This document shows, in pieces, positions 1-8,431 of a stretch of 64,000 nucleotides of DNA. The DNA is from Betaproteobacteria bacterium UKL13-2. GTDB lineage: Bacteria; Pseudomonadota; Gammaproteobacteria; Burkholderiales; Usitatibacteraceae. The position numbers and the translations under genes are program-made. Location: positions 925,733 through 989,732 of the forward strand of contig CP012157.1 of the NCBI GenBank assembly GCA_001602455.1, read 5' to 3'. Position 1 is the stretch's first letter. Every line of letters begins with the position of its first letter. The notes beneath the pieces were generated by a model. The model was not told the DNA's origin. It saw only the letters and a program-made list of their open reading frames with translations, and ran no database searches.

Positions 1-1444
1 GTGTCGATCCCCACGGCGGCGGGCTCACGTTCGTACCCTCACCGGCAGGAGCTACACCCAAGCGGTCAGTTACGACGGCATCAGCCGGGTCAAACGCATC
101 GTCTACCCGGTCACCGGCTTAACACTGCAGAACAACTACAACAGTGCCGGCTACCTGCAAACCATTACCGAACCTGCCAATGGCAGTAAGGTGCATTGGC
201 AAGCCTTGGGTCGCTTTGACGACGGCCAGATCAGTCAGATGCAATATGGCATCAATGCCAGCACAGGCGGCGTCTTCACCAGCACCCGTAGTTATGACAG
301 CCAAGGCCGCATCAGTGGCATCAGCACGATTCCTACTGCTGGCGCAGGTGGTGGCAGTACCGCCATCCAAAACGCCAGCTTCACGTTTGACGCCATCGGC
401 AACCTGACCAGCCGCAGCGACAGCGCACCCGGTGTCTCCCTCGCACAGGAAAACTTTACCTACGACCTCCTGAACCGCCTCACGAGTGTGAGCGGTGGTG
501 CTGGCGCCAACAAAACCCACACCTACGACAGCTTCGGTAACCTCACCACCCGCACCGACACCGGCAGCTACACCTACCAAGCCGGCACCCATCGCCTACA
601 GAATGTGACCGGTGGCATCGCCACCGGCAACACGGTGCAGAGCTACAGCTACAACAGCGCGGGCGACATCACCCAGATCAGTGGTGGCAACATCAACGGT
701 GGTGGTACTAGGACCATCACCCCGTCTGCCTTCAGTGTGCCGCTGGCCATCAGCCAACCCTCCAGCAATCACACCAATGGCACCCTGAGCATCCAATACG
801 GCTACACCGGCGACCGTGTCAGGCTGACCGAACGCCGACCCAACCGGCCCACGGCCACCCCGAGTAACCAACACGTCAACCTCACCACCTACCTGTTGGC
901 AGGCTCAACCGCCTTGTTTGAAGAAGATCGGCTGGGGGCCGGCAACAGCAGCGAGCCGTTCCGCTACCGATACAAACACAGCATCAACACCCCGGAGGGC
1001 ACGGTCTCTATCGTCGTCATTGATGCACCGTGGGGCGGCAGTGGCAGTAGCAGCATGAGGAGCGACAGAACCTTCCATCGTGATCACCTAGGTTCCACCG
1101 TCGCCATCACCGATGAAAACGGCACCGAATTCCTAGGTTATGACGCTTGGGGTAAACGCCGTAACGCCAATGGGCAGGACAACAACATCGCCGCATGGGT
1201 GGGGTTGAGCAGTAAGACCGACCGTGGCTACACCGGCCACGAGCATATCGACGACATTGGTCTGATCCACATGAACGGGCGGCTGTATGACCCGATCACG
1301 GGCAGGATGATGAGTGCCGACCCGATCATCCAAGCACCGTATCTGTTGCAGAACTATAATCGCTACAGCTATGTGATGAACAACCCACTGAGCCTCACCG
1401 ACCCGAGTGGGTTTAGTTGGTGGACGCGGCACCGGCGGACGATT
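1..1444 (+). repeat. Rhs core duplication, copy 1
   Basis: This segment matches 3764-5207 in the same orientation. The only difference noticed by eye is a synonymous C/G at 991 versus 4754. Identity stops abruptly just after the conserved DPSGF block, at the border between Rhs core and variable tip. It is the expected substrate for recombination between Rhs tips. Confidence 0.95.
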
Positions 1445-2380
1445 GGTGCGATCGCCGCCATCATCATCTTCCAACAACTCGGTGCACACTACGCCGCACA
1501 AGCGGGTACTGAAGCCGCCGCGGCGGGAGCAAACGCTGCATCGGCCGCCGCCCAGACGCAAGCCTTCTTCAATAGCATTGGCGGCTTCGCAGCAGGCGGG
1601 ATTGGCGGTGGTAACGTAGAAAGCGCGGTAATTGGTGCGATTACTGGTGGGTTCACGACTCTAGCTGGCGAATTGGCTGGCGTGGTGGGAGCGGCGGGAG
1701 GATCGGCTGGCGCTGTAGGGATACACGCCGTAGTTGGCTGCATGGGCGCATCGATCTCTGGCGGTGACTGTGGTCGCGGTGCGGTGAGCGCGGGCTTCTC
1801 TGAAATGGCGATACCGAGTGTCCACGATTTCACGCAAAGCTACTACGCACGGGTAGCGCTAATGAGTGCTGCAGGTGGCATCGGTTCACGACTCGCGGGT
1901 GGTAACTTCGCGAATGGGGCGGTGACTGGCGCGTTTGTTTACATGTTCAACTACTGTAGTCATGGTCAATGCACGAGTGATTTTGAGCAGTTCATGTACG
2001 ACTGGTGGCCGGGCTACAAATTCGGAACGGCCGCTCGGAATGGAGCTATTGATAGTGCGATGCCTTCTGGCGAAGAAATCACTGACGTAGCTTCGCTATT
2101 CCCCGGCGGCGGTAAGCTTGCACAGATGGCAAAAGGTGCAGCGAAAGGTGCGGCAAAGCCGACAAACCAACTGAATGCCGAGATATATCGCGGGCAAGCG
2201 CCCGATGGGATTAAACGGGTGGATGATCCCCGCACATACGGAGAGCAAAAACAGGTACATTTCGATGACAAAAAAAGATCTGCTCTCAATATTGATGGCA
2301 CATGGAAACACGGCGGAATGACACTTTCAAACGCTCAAAGAGAATGGTTGGTGAAACATGGTTGGAAACTACCTAAGTGA
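2..2380 (+). CDS. Rhs-family polymorphic toxin, 5' cut by window edge (tip 1)
   Basis: The reading frame is open from the first bases, so the N-terminal part lies outside the window; 792 residues are visible. YD-type repeats (for example YTYQAGTHRLQNV and YDAWGKRRNANG) run through roughly the first 440 residues. They lead to the Rhs core-associated block with GRLYDPITGRMMSADP, then YSYVMNNPLSLTDPSGF. After that block the protein diverges into a glycine/alanine-rich pre-toxin segment containing RLAGGNFANGAVTGAF, and a C-terminal tip of about 70 residues with VHFDD, DGTWKHGG and a WLVKHGWKLP end. The tip family is not firmly recognised. Rhs proteins of this class carry variable toxic tips used in competition between bacteria, usually through type VI secretion; that role is inferred. 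The first 1444 bp recur at 3764-5207. The next gene overlaps its 3' end by 23 bp, typical of a toxin-immunity pair. Confidence 0.9.
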   Translation, partial: CRSPRRRAHVRTLTGRSYTQAVSYDGISRVKRIVYPVTGLTLQNNYNSAGYLQTITEPANGSKVHWQALGRFDDGQISQMQYGINASTGGVFTSTRSYDSQGRISGISTIPTAGAGGGSTAIQNASFTFDAIGNLTSRSDSAPGVSLAQENFTYDLLNRLTSVSGGAGANKTHTYDSFGNLTTRTDTGSYTYQAGTHRLQNVTGGIATGNTVQSYSYNSAGDITQISGGNINGGGTRTITPSAFSVPLAISQPSSNHTNGTLSIQYGYTGDRVRLTERRPNRPTATPSNQHVNLTTYLLAGSTALFEEDRLGAGNSSEPFRYRYKHSINTPEGTVSIVVIDAPWGGSGSSSMRSDRTFHRDHLGSTVAITDENGTEFLGYDAWGKRRNANGQDNNIAAWVGLSSKTDRGYTGHEHIDDIGLIHMNGRLYDPITGRMMSADPIIQAPYLLQNYNRYSYVMNNPLSLTDPSGFSWWTRHRRTIGAIAAIIIFQQLGAHYAAQAGTEAAAAGANAASAAAQTQAFFNSIGGFAAGGIGGGNVESAVIGAITGGFTTLAGELAGVVGAAGGSAGAVGIHAVVGCMGASISGGDCGRGAVSAGFSEMAIPSVHDFTQSYYARVALMSAAGGIGSRLAGGNFANGAVTGAFVYMFNYCSHGQCTSDFEQFMYDWWPGYKFGTAARNGAIDSAMPSGEEITDVASLFPGGGKLAQMAKGAAKGAAKPTNQLNAEIYRGQAPDGIKRVDDPRTYGEQKQVHFDDKKRSALNIDGTWKHGGMTLSNAQREWLVKHGWKLPK

Positions 2381-2873
2381 TTATTCTCTCCAAGCAATGG
2401 CGAAAAGGGCTAGGTCGCTAAATGCTGGAGAGCATCTCTCCTCGCACCTTTCCGAAGGTGAATGCGACCTGCCCGTTGTTCGGCGAGGCGGTTCGCTGTT
2501 GCTTTTCATCGGTAGTTTGGTCGCAGAGTTAGACCGCGAACTTCGTCGCATAGTGCGTCCCAATTTCCAATTTACCTCGATAGCTTTTGTACCAATGTCT
2601 TTCGCGACGGGTATTCGGCCATGGAGCCCCAACTTTATTCGCGGACTCAAGTCACGAATGGAGCCGCCAAGCGTGTACATCTACACTGATCAATGGTTTC
2701 TTGACCTATGGGACGAGGAATACCGCTACCCGTTTCGTTTGAACCTAAGCGACGGTAGTCAGGTGAAATGTATTTATCGATGTTGGAGGGGGTTTGATGT
2801 TGCGGAAAAAGGCTGGCGCGAATTTAACAGAGGGATCTACATCTGTCGGAGCACTGGAGACCAACTTCGATGA
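2358..2873 (+). CDS. Candidate immunity protein for Rhs tip 1
   Basis: A 171-residue soluble protein with no signal peptide or membrane segment. The ATG lies inside the last codons of the Rhs gene (23 bp overlap), so translation of toxin and partner is probably coupled. I do not recognise a family: the protein has a basic start, a hydrophobic GGSLLLFIGSLVAEL stretch and aromatic-rich middle and C-terminal parts. The immunity role is inferred only from its position directly after a variable toxin tip. The other two tips in this locus are also each followed by one small gene. Confidence 0.65.
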   Translation: MVGNYLSDYSLQAMAKRARSLNAGEHLSSHLSEGECDLPVVRRGGSLLLFIGSLVAELDRELRRIVRPNFQFTSIAFVPMSFATGIRPWSPNFIRGLKSRMEPPSVYIYTDQWFLDLWDEEYRYPFRLNLSDGSQVKCIYRCWRGFDVAEKGWREFNRGIYICRSTGDQLR

Positions 2874-2886
2874 CAATTAAGGCAGT

Positions 2887-2910
2887 AAATTGGGGTCAGA
2901 CACCATTTAT
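2887..2910 (+). repeat. REP-like motif GGGGTCAGACACCATTT
   Basis: One copy of the short motif that flanks the RAYT gene at 7042. AAATGG and CCATTT halves can pair around GGTCAGACA. This copy has an imperfect left half (AAATTGG). The 60 bp between it and the next copy contain no recognisable gene. Confidence 0.8.
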
Positions 2911-2972
2911 GAAATCCTAGTTGGTTTGTCTCCCAACGCGGAATCAGCAAATATGTTCGGACACCAATGCGG

Positions 2973-3109
2973 TAAATTGGGGTCAGACACCATTTAAAAT
3001 GGTAGAGTAGTGACCTCCAACTCGTCAAACCCCTCATGGCACGCCTTCCCCGCTACGTGATCCCCGGTCAGCCGCAGCACATGAGAAAATGGTGTCTGAC
3101 CCCATTTTT
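2973..3109 (+). mobile_element. RAYT element with internal deletion (MITE-like)
   Basis: It begins with the same REP and leader that precede the intact RAYT gene (GGTAAATTGGGGTCAGACAC...). It includes the first 15 or so codons of that gene (MARLPRYVIPGQPQH). It then jumps to the RAYT 3' end, an inverted REP at 3086-3109. About 670 bp of the transposase are missing. Such non-autonomous derivatives could be moved by the RAYT at 7042-7755. It lies at the 5' edge of the TNT-like tip. Confidence 0.85.
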
Positions 3110-3356
3110 ACAATATGGCTTTGATGGCGGAAGATATTTGGCACCCGAGGGGACGCCTGCCGCGATGCGATCACTTCCGCCCGACGCTCTGAGTAAGCCG
3201 CTATCTACATTTGAGGTTACTCAACCACTGACTCTATCGGGAGGTGTCGCAGCACCTGCTTATGGTCAATTTGGTCTTGGGACACAATACTTCACTGGTA
3301 CACGCACCGTTGCCGACCTAATTCGGGAAGGATCACTCGTGAGGGTTGCGCCATGA
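3036..3356 (+). pseudogene. Orphan TNT-like Rhs tip fused to a RAYT start
   Basis: The first 15 or so residues are the start of the RAYT transposase and the next ten are read through the inverted REP. From about residue 27 the protein is a TNT-type domain (family of the tuberculosis necrotizing toxin, an NAD+ glycohydrolase). Diagnostic blocks are GRYLAPEGTP, RSLPP, FEVTQPL, PAYGQFGLGTQY and VADLIREG. Nearly the whole domain remains, but the start of the domain and any Rhs core are missing. Its stop codon overlaps the ATG of the next gene (ATGA), as in intact toxin-immunity pairs. I read it as a displaced tip left by Rhs tip exchange and then hit by the RAYT derivative. Whether the fused frame is expressed is unknown. 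Confidence 0.75.
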
Positions 3357-3619
3357 ATCGACTAGAGAATTTTCGCGATGAGTTAATCGCGCAAGGCTTG
3401 CGTCCAGATGCCCTGTTCACAGGAGATTCGCTTCCGAATCTTGGAGAAACATATTGCTTGATTGTTTGCGGTTCAAGTATTGAGTTCTTCTTTCTCGAAC
3501 GGGGGGAGAAAGTAAGTCTCCAGCTATTTGATGATATTGATGACGCAATTTCCACTGCGACTAGAGTTTTGAAGTCTGACTCATCGGCTTGGCAATCTAA
3601 AGCGCCACCGACGAATTAA
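3353..3619 (+). CDS. Orphan immunity protein for TNT-like tip
   Basis: An 88-residue acidic protein starting MNRLENFRDEL, with a 4 bp ATGA overlap with the TNT tip. Small acidic proteins of 70-90 residues with a central strand-rich part (here FFFLERGEKVSLQLFDD) are the usual partners directly behind TNT domains; they bind and block the enzyme. The assignment is by position and general similarity. The gene looks intact although its toxin is fragmentary, so it could still protect against relatives carrying the TNT tip. Confidence 0.7.
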   Translation: MNRLENFRDELIAQGLRPDALFTGDSLPNLGETYCLIVCGSSIEFFFLERGEKVSLQLFDDIDDAISTATRVLKSDSSAWQSKAPPTN

Positions 3620-3694
3620 ATTCACCAAACTCCAATACTGACGCGCACTTCCAGCCATTTCTGTTCCAAACTGCCCATGAATAGGCGACTTTGT
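3600..3694 (+). repeat. Cassette-tail repeat, copy 1
   Basis: About 95 bp that recur at 6771-6866 with mostly single-base differences. Shared blocks include CAATACTGACGCGCACTTCC and CCCATGAATAGGCGAC. Both copies lie just behind an immunity gene; this one covers the last codons of the orphan immunity gene. It may be a homology block shared by tip cassettes. No hairpin or coding function is evident. Confidence 0.75.
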
Positions 3695-3698
3695 TTTT

Positions 3699-6203
3699 TT
3701 GCAAAACGTGCTGACAAACACGGTTGATCGCGGGTGTCGCCCTCGCGTGGAAGGTGCGGCACGGTGTCGATCCCCACGGCGGCGGGCTCACGTTCGTACC
3801 CTCACCGGCAGGAGCTACACCCAAGCGGTCAGTTACGACGGCATCAGCCGGGTCAAACGCATCGTCTACCCGGTCACCGGCTTAACACTGCAGAACAACT
3901 ACAACAGTGCCGGCTACCTGCAAACCATTACCGAACCTGCCAATGGCAGTAAGGTGCATTGGCAAGCCTTGGGTCGCTTTGACGACGGCCAGATCAGTCA
4001 GATGCAATATGGCATCAATGCCAGCACAGGCGGCGTCTTCACCAGCACCCGTAGTTATGACAGCCAAGGCCGCATCAGTGGCATCAGCACGATTCCTACT
4101 GCTGGCGCAGGTGGTGGCAGTACCGCCATCCAAAACGCCAGCTTCACGTTTGACGCCATCGGCAACCTGACCAGCCGCAGCGACAGCGCACCCGGTGTCT
4201 CCCTCGCACAGGAAAACTTTACCTACGACCTCCTGAACCGCCTCACGAGTGTGAGCGGTGGTGCTGGCGCCAACAAAACCCACACCTACGACAGCTTCGG
4301 TAACCTCACCACCCGCACCGACACCGGCAGCTACACCTACCAAGCCGGCACCCATCGCCTACAGAATGTGACCGGTGGCATCGCCACCGGCAACACGGTG
4401 CAGAGCTACAGCTACAACAGCGCGGGCGACATCACCCAGATCAGTGGTGGCAACATCAACGGTGGTGGTACTAGGACCATCACCCCGTCTGCCTTCAGTG
4501 TGCCGCTGGCCATCAGCCAACCCTCCAGCAATCACACCAATGGCACCCTGAGCATCCAATACGGCTACACCGGCGACCGTGTCAGGCTGACCGAACGCCG
4601 ACCCAACCGGCCCACGGCCACCCCGAGTAACCAACACGTCAACCTCACCACCTACCTGTTGGCAGGCTCAACCGCCTTGTTTGAAGAAGATCGGCTGGGG
4701 GCCGGCAACAGCAGCGAGCCGTTCCGCTACCGATACAAACACAGCATCAACACGCCGGAGGGCACGGTCTCTATCGTCGTCATTGATGCACCGTGGGGCG
4801 GCAGTGGCAGTAGCAGCATGAGGAGCGACAGAACCTTCCATCGTGATCACCTAGGTTCCACCGTCGCCATCACCGATGAAAACGGCACCGAATTCCTAGG
4901 TTATGACGCTTGGGGTAAACGCCGTAACGCCAATGGGCAGGACAACAACATCGCCGCATGGGTGGGGTTGAGCAGTAAGACCGACCGTGGCTACACCGGC
5001 CACGAGCATATCGACGACATTGGTCTGATCCACATGAACGGGCGGCTGTATGACCCGATCACGGGCAGGATGATGAGTGCCGACCCGATCATCCAAGCAC
5101 CGTATCTGTTGCAGAACTATAATCGCTACAGCTATGTGATGAACAACCCACTGAGCCTCACCGACCCGAGTGGGTTTAGTTGGTGGACGCGGCACCGGCG
5201 GACGATTCTTGCGATTGGTGTTTCGTTGTTGATTGGTGGGTTTGACTTCAGTAACTTCTTTGCCAATGGCTCATTCCGTTGGGAGCTTGGATTCAATGGT
5301 GTTGGGGGTGCCATCGCAGGAGGCTTCGCCTCTGGTGGCATCATGGGTGGCAATATTGAGAGCGCGGTAAACGGTGCGTTCTCGGCAGCCTTGTTCTACG
5401 GCGTGGGTGAACTCTCGGGCGCGCATGAAGCGGCGGCGGCTGGCCGGTCCATGACGGGTGCCGAACACCTTGCCCAGACGGCCGGACATGCCGTGGTTGG
5501 TTGCTTTAGCACTTCCATTGCTGGTGGCAGTTGTGGTTCTGGGGCGGCCAGTGCAGGCTTTGCGGCAGCAGCAGGGCCGCTACTGCCGGGTGCGGATATT
5601 TCGCCAGAACGCTTCTTTGCGCGTGTTATTGTTGGCGGAACAGCATCGCGGTTGGCGGGGGGCAGCTTTGCTAACGGGGCAACGAGTGCGGCGTTTGCGT
5701 ATTTGTTTAATGATGTGGCTGGTGCGCGCGATGCAGATGCTAGAGCCGATGGAGCGTGTGGCGGCAAAGGTGCAATGACGCCGTCAAACGCTTGTTACGC
5801 TGCGCGTGAAGCAGCAGCAAAAGAGTGGGCGGGTGTGCCAAGAAGTCAGACGTTGCAAGTGTCGACGCCGGAACTTGATTTGCTTGGCGGAGTAGGGCTC
5901 ATAAAGGCGCTTGTAAGCAACTTTGTGCGCACTTTTTCTCTCTCGCTAGCCGACGTTGGGGCGATGGTTGGGGCCGGAGGACCAAAGGCCATTCATGTGG
6001 GCGGTGGGATGGCGAATGCTGAGCGTTATTTCGGTGCGTTGGCCAAAGAGTATGGCTCCACAATAAGTCCCGCGCGCGGCGGAGTGAGATATTTTGACTT
6101 CGTTGAATCAGGAGTGACTTACCGCGTCAATCTTTATCCGGTTTCAACGTCATTCAAGCAGCCCGCGATATCGATCGGTGATACTTACAAATTAAGATTC
6201 TAG
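3699..6203 (+). CDS. Second Rhs protein, N-terminally truncated (tip 2)
   Basis: An 834-residue frame whose only upstream start is a TTG without a clear ribosome binding site. The first 20 or so residues are not Rhs-like. The Rhs core from 3764 to 5207 equals that of the first Rhs gene. After DPSGF it has its own pre-toxin region, with AVVGCFSTSIAGGSCGSGAA and RLAGGSFANGATSAAF, related to but distinct from tip 1. It ends in a tip of about 75 residues, with GGGMANAERYFGALAKEYGS and a strand-rich end, whose family I do not recognise. The missing N-terminus suggests an orphan Rhs end that is silent until recombined into a full-length gene. A small gene follows after 15 bp. Confidence 0.8.
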   Translation: MQNVLTNTVDRGCRPRVEGAARCRSPRRRAHVRTLTGRSYTQAVSYDGISRVKRIVYPVTGLTLQNNYNSAGYLQTITEPANGSKVHWQALGRFDDGQISQMQYGINASTGGVFTSTRSYDSQGRISGISTIPTAGAGGGSTAIQNASFTFDAIGNLTSRSDSAPGVSLAQENFTYDLLNRLTSVSGGAGANKTHTYDSFGNLTTRTDTGSYTYQAGTHRLQNVTGGIATGNTVQSYSYNSAGDITQISGGNINGGGTRTITPSAFSVPLAISQPSSNHTNGTLSIQYGYTGDRVRLTERRPNRPTATPSNQHVNLTTYLLAGSTALFEEDRLGAGNSSEPFRYRYKHSINTPEGTVSIVVIDAPWGGSGSSSMRSDRTFHRDHLGSTVAITDENGTEFLGYDAWGKRRNANGQDNNIAAWVGLSSKTDRGYTGHEHIDDIGLIHMNGRLYDPITGRMMSADPIIQAPYLLQNYNRYSYVMNNPLSLTDPSGFSWWTRHRRTILAIGVSLLIGGFDFSNFFANGSFRWELGFNGVGGAIAGGFASGGIMGGNIESAVNGAFSAALFYGVGELSGAHEAAAAGRSMTGAEHLAQTAGHAVVGCFSTSIAGGSCGSGAASAGFAAAAGPLLPGADISPERFFARVIVGGTASRLAGGSFANGATSAAFAYLFNDVAGARDADARADGACGGKGAMTPSNACYAAREAAAKEWAGVPRSQTLQVSTPELDLLGGVGLIKALVSNFVRTFSLSLADVGAMVGAGGPKAIHVGGGMANAERYFGALAKEYGSTISPARGGVRYFDFVESGVTYRVNLYPVSTSFKQPAISIGDTYKLRF
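3764..5207 (+). repeat. Rhs core duplication, copy 2
   Basis: Direct repeat of 1-1444 at 3763 bp spacing. See copy 1 for the single difference noticed. Unequal exchange between the copies would delete tip 1 and the TNT module and join tip 2 to the upstream Rhs gene. Confidence 0.95.
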
Positions 6204-6218
6204 ATCCGAGGTATTGAC

Positions 6219-6764
6219 ATGTCGGAAGCATTTGTTTTGGAACGGGCTGCTTTTTGCGCGTCACACCTAGAACGGTATCGAAGCGTATTTGCGTGGCCTC
6301 CTACGCAGTTAAGGCCGTTCGTGAACCAACGCTGGCAGGGGCTGTTGTTTCCAGGGTCATTTCTTGCTGATCCAATCGTCTACGAGGCGCTGCGTTCGGC
6401 GAGTGTAGCAAATGGCGATAGTGAGTTCGTTCTCACGGCCATTTATGGTGGAAACGGTTTTGAAACGTCGGTGTTGAGTCACTGGCCGAATACGCTTGTA
6501 GAGTTCTTGGAAGCTAGAAAAACTGCACAACTTGACTTCACGCCGGCCTCGGAATTGTTTGGCGCGACAACCGGTAAGTGGGGATGTTGTTTTTTCTTCG
6601 AGGAGTATTTTCAGATAGGTGGCGAGAAGGAGTTCATTGGCACCCTTTGCGACGCGTTGGGGGGGCAAGAAGTTTTGCGGTCAAATTTCTATCGCTTTGC
6701 AGCACACGGCTGGCCCGTTGACGCGGGAGATAGAGACGTGATTCTCAGGAATATTGGGTGGTGA
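6219..6764 (+). CDS. Candidate immunity protein for Rhs tip 2
   Basis: A 181-residue soluble protein, 15 bp downstream of the second Rhs gene, with a good ribosome binding site (CCGAGG, 8 bases before ATG). It is rich in aromatic residues (for example CCFFFEEYFQ) and has no recognised domain. The immunity role is inferred from position. The cassette-tail repeat follows directly. Confidence 0.65.
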   Translation: MSEAFVLERAAFCASHLERYRSVFAWPPTQLRPFVNQRWQGLLFPGSFLADPIVYEALRSASVANGDSEFVLTAIYGGNGFETSVLSHWPNTLVEFLEARKTAQLDFTPASELFGATTGKWGCCFFFEEYFQIGGEKEFIGTLCDALGGQEVLRSNFYRFAAHGWPVDAGDRDVILRNIGW

Positions 6765-6770
6765 CAAATT

Positions 6771-6866
6771 TAAAGGGGCAGCAACGAATAAAATTCACTA
6801 AACCCCAATACTGACGCGCACTTCCAGCCATTTCTGTCCCAAACTACCCATGAATAGGCGACCTTG
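6771..6866 (+). repeat. Cassette-tail repeat, copy 2
   Basis: Partner of 3600-3694, here running directly into the REP cluster upstream of the RAYT gene. Confidence 0.75.
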
Positions 6867-6881
6867 GTGTTTTGAACAGTA

Positions 6882-7004
6882 AATTGGGGTCAGACACCAT
6901 TTATGCCCCAAACACCCCGCCAATGAATGAGTTCGCCGGGTAAATGGGGTCAGACACCATTTAAAATGGTAGAGAAGGGTAAATGGGGTCAGACACCATT
7001 TAAA
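6882..7004 (+). repeat. REP cluster upstream of RAYT gene (three motifs)
   Basis: Three head-to-tail motifs at about 6882, 6941 and 6980. The second and third share TAAATGGGGTCAGACACCAT followed by TTAAAATGGTAGAG. The third ends 37 bp before the RAYT start. The layout is that of the recognition ends of a REP-associated tyrosine transposase. Confidence 0.9.
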
Positions 7005-7041
7005 ATGGTAGAGTAGTGATCTCCAACTCGTCAAAATCCTC

Positions 7042-7755
7042 ATGGCACGCCTTCCCCGCTACGTGATCCCCGGCCAGCCGCAGCACATCATCCAGCGCGG
7101 CAACAATCGTCAGGCTATTTTTGTCACCGATGACGACTTTCAGTTTTTTCGTGATGCCCTCGTCGAAGCGGCCGGGCGATTCGGGCTTGCGATTCACGCG
7201 TATGTGTGGATGACCAACCACATTCATCTGTTAGCGACGCCGACTTACGACGACAGTATTAGCAAGATGTTTCAGTCAGCAGGTCGCAAATATGTCCAGT
7301 ACTTCAACTTTACGCATAAGCGCAGCGGCACCCTGTGGGAAGGCCGCTATCGGGCGACCGTTGTCGATACCGAGCAATATCTTTTAAAGCTCATGCGGTA
7401 CATCGAAATGAATCCCGTGCGAGCCGGGATGGTGGAACAACCCCGGCAGTACAAATGGTCCAGCCATCGTCGTTATGCCTACGGCGAGGACGACTTAAAC
7501 CTCAATTGGCTGATCGAGCATGATCAGTACGTTCAGCTTGCAAGAGACCCTTCCGAAAGGCGCGCCGCGTATCGGGCGTTGTTCCGAACGGAACTCGAAG
7601 CGGACGAACTTCGGGCCATTCGGGAGGCGAGCCATAAAGGTTGGGCTCTTGGCAGCGAGAGGTTTCGGCAAGAAATTGAAGCTTTGTCTGAACGACGCGC
7701 TTCACCGGCGGCTAGAGGAAGGCCGAAAAAGCCGGGGGGAGAAAATGGTGTCTGA
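7042..7755 (+). CDS. REP-associated tyrosine transposase (RAYT, IS200-like)
   Basis: A 237-residue Y1 transposase of the HUH class, which nicks and joins single-stranded DNA at REP hairpins. The metal-binding HUH motif is seen as NHIHLLATP near residue 60. A conserved RKYVQYFN with the likely nucleophilic tyrosine, and LWEGRYRA, follow, then the RYIEMNPVRAGMV block typical of RAYTs. The C-terminal tail is basic (RGRPKKPGG). Three REP motifs precede it, and the stop codon TGA lies inside the inverted REP at its 3' end. It appears intact, and its first codons recur in the deleted copy at 3036. Confidence 0.93.
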   Translation: MARLPRYVIPGQPQHIIQRGNNRQAIFVTDDDFQFFRDALVEAAGRFGLAIHAYVWMTNHIHLLATPTYDDSISKMFQSAGRKYVQYFNFTHKRSGTLWEGRYRATVVDTEQYLLKLMRYIEMNPVRAGMVEQPRQYKWSSHRRYAYGEDDLNLNWLIEHDQYVQLARDPSERRAAYRALFRTELEADELRAIREASHKGWALGSERFRQEIEALSERRASPAARGRPKKPGGENGV

Positions 7756-7765
7756 CCCCATTTTT
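7742..7765 (-). repeat. Inverted REP at RAYT 3' end
   Basis: AAAATGGTGTCTGACCCCAT reads as the reverse complement of the upstream motifs, so the RAYT gene is bracketed by inverted REPs. It supplies the RAYT stop codon and cuts the integrase remnant next to it. Confidence 0.9.
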
Positions 7766-7769
7766 ACAT

Positions 7770-8192
7770 TCACACGGAGATACCGGACAAGTTGATGAAC
7801 CGATCGTCGCCAAAGACTTGCCAAGCGCGCATCAGAATAACCTTGGTTGCCGGACCGGATAAGGTATCGTGCAGTCTATCAACCTCGGCTAACAGCATCA
7901 CGTCGTCTGCCCCATAGCGATAGCCAAAGTTGGTGCGGCTAGCGCGGCTTCGCGGCGCAAGTGAACGTTCTTGCCGGAAGCGGGCAATGAGTTTGGTCAG
8001 ATGCTGGCGGGTATAACCGCTAAGACGTAGCAGGTAGGCGAATAGCACACCGCGCTGTCCCTTCGTCCTTTCAAAATACCGGTGGCGCTTGAGTACGGTC
8101 GAGACGAACCCATAACGGACTGTTTTATCGGTGGGGAGGGAGAAGCCTACATCTGCGGTACCAGCCAGAAATTCTCGGATTTGCTCAATCAT
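7770..8192 (-). pseudogene. Integrase/transposase N-terminal fragment (ISNCY-like)
   Basis: 140 residues starting MIEQIREFLAGT. The segment with RYGFVSTVLKRHRY, LLRLSGYTRQHLTKLIARF and GYRYGADDVMLLAEVDRLHDTLSG resembles the helix-turn-helix start of the long DDE integrases often labelled ISNCY. Those are usually 400 residues or more; the DDE catalytic core is absent. The frame ends against the RAYT element, so the rest was probably lost by insertion or deletion there. Similar 20-base repeats (CAGACGCAGATGCCGTTGGA and CAGACGCATATGCCGTTGGA) just upstream, at about 8197 and 8231, may be remnants of its terminus. Confidence 0.65.
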
Positions 8193-8431
8193 TTCAGACG
8201 CAGATGCCGTTGGAAACGCAGTGCCCCTCTCAGACGCATATGCCGTTGGAAGAGGCTACGGCTTGCCTTTTACAAGACCGCTCGTTAACATACGCTTAGA
8301 ATCGGTATGTGACATACCCAAACAATATCGTGATAGAAATCCTCATTATCCACATGCAGGTGTTTGGTTTAAAAGAAACGTAAATCAATCTCACCCGCAC
8401 CGCATTTCGACCTCATCTGGATCTGACCAAC

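Noticed and set aside
119-592. 157-residue minus-strand frame, repeated at 3882-4355
   Set aside because: A shadow of the GC-rich Rhs core; its duplication only reflects the duplicated core.
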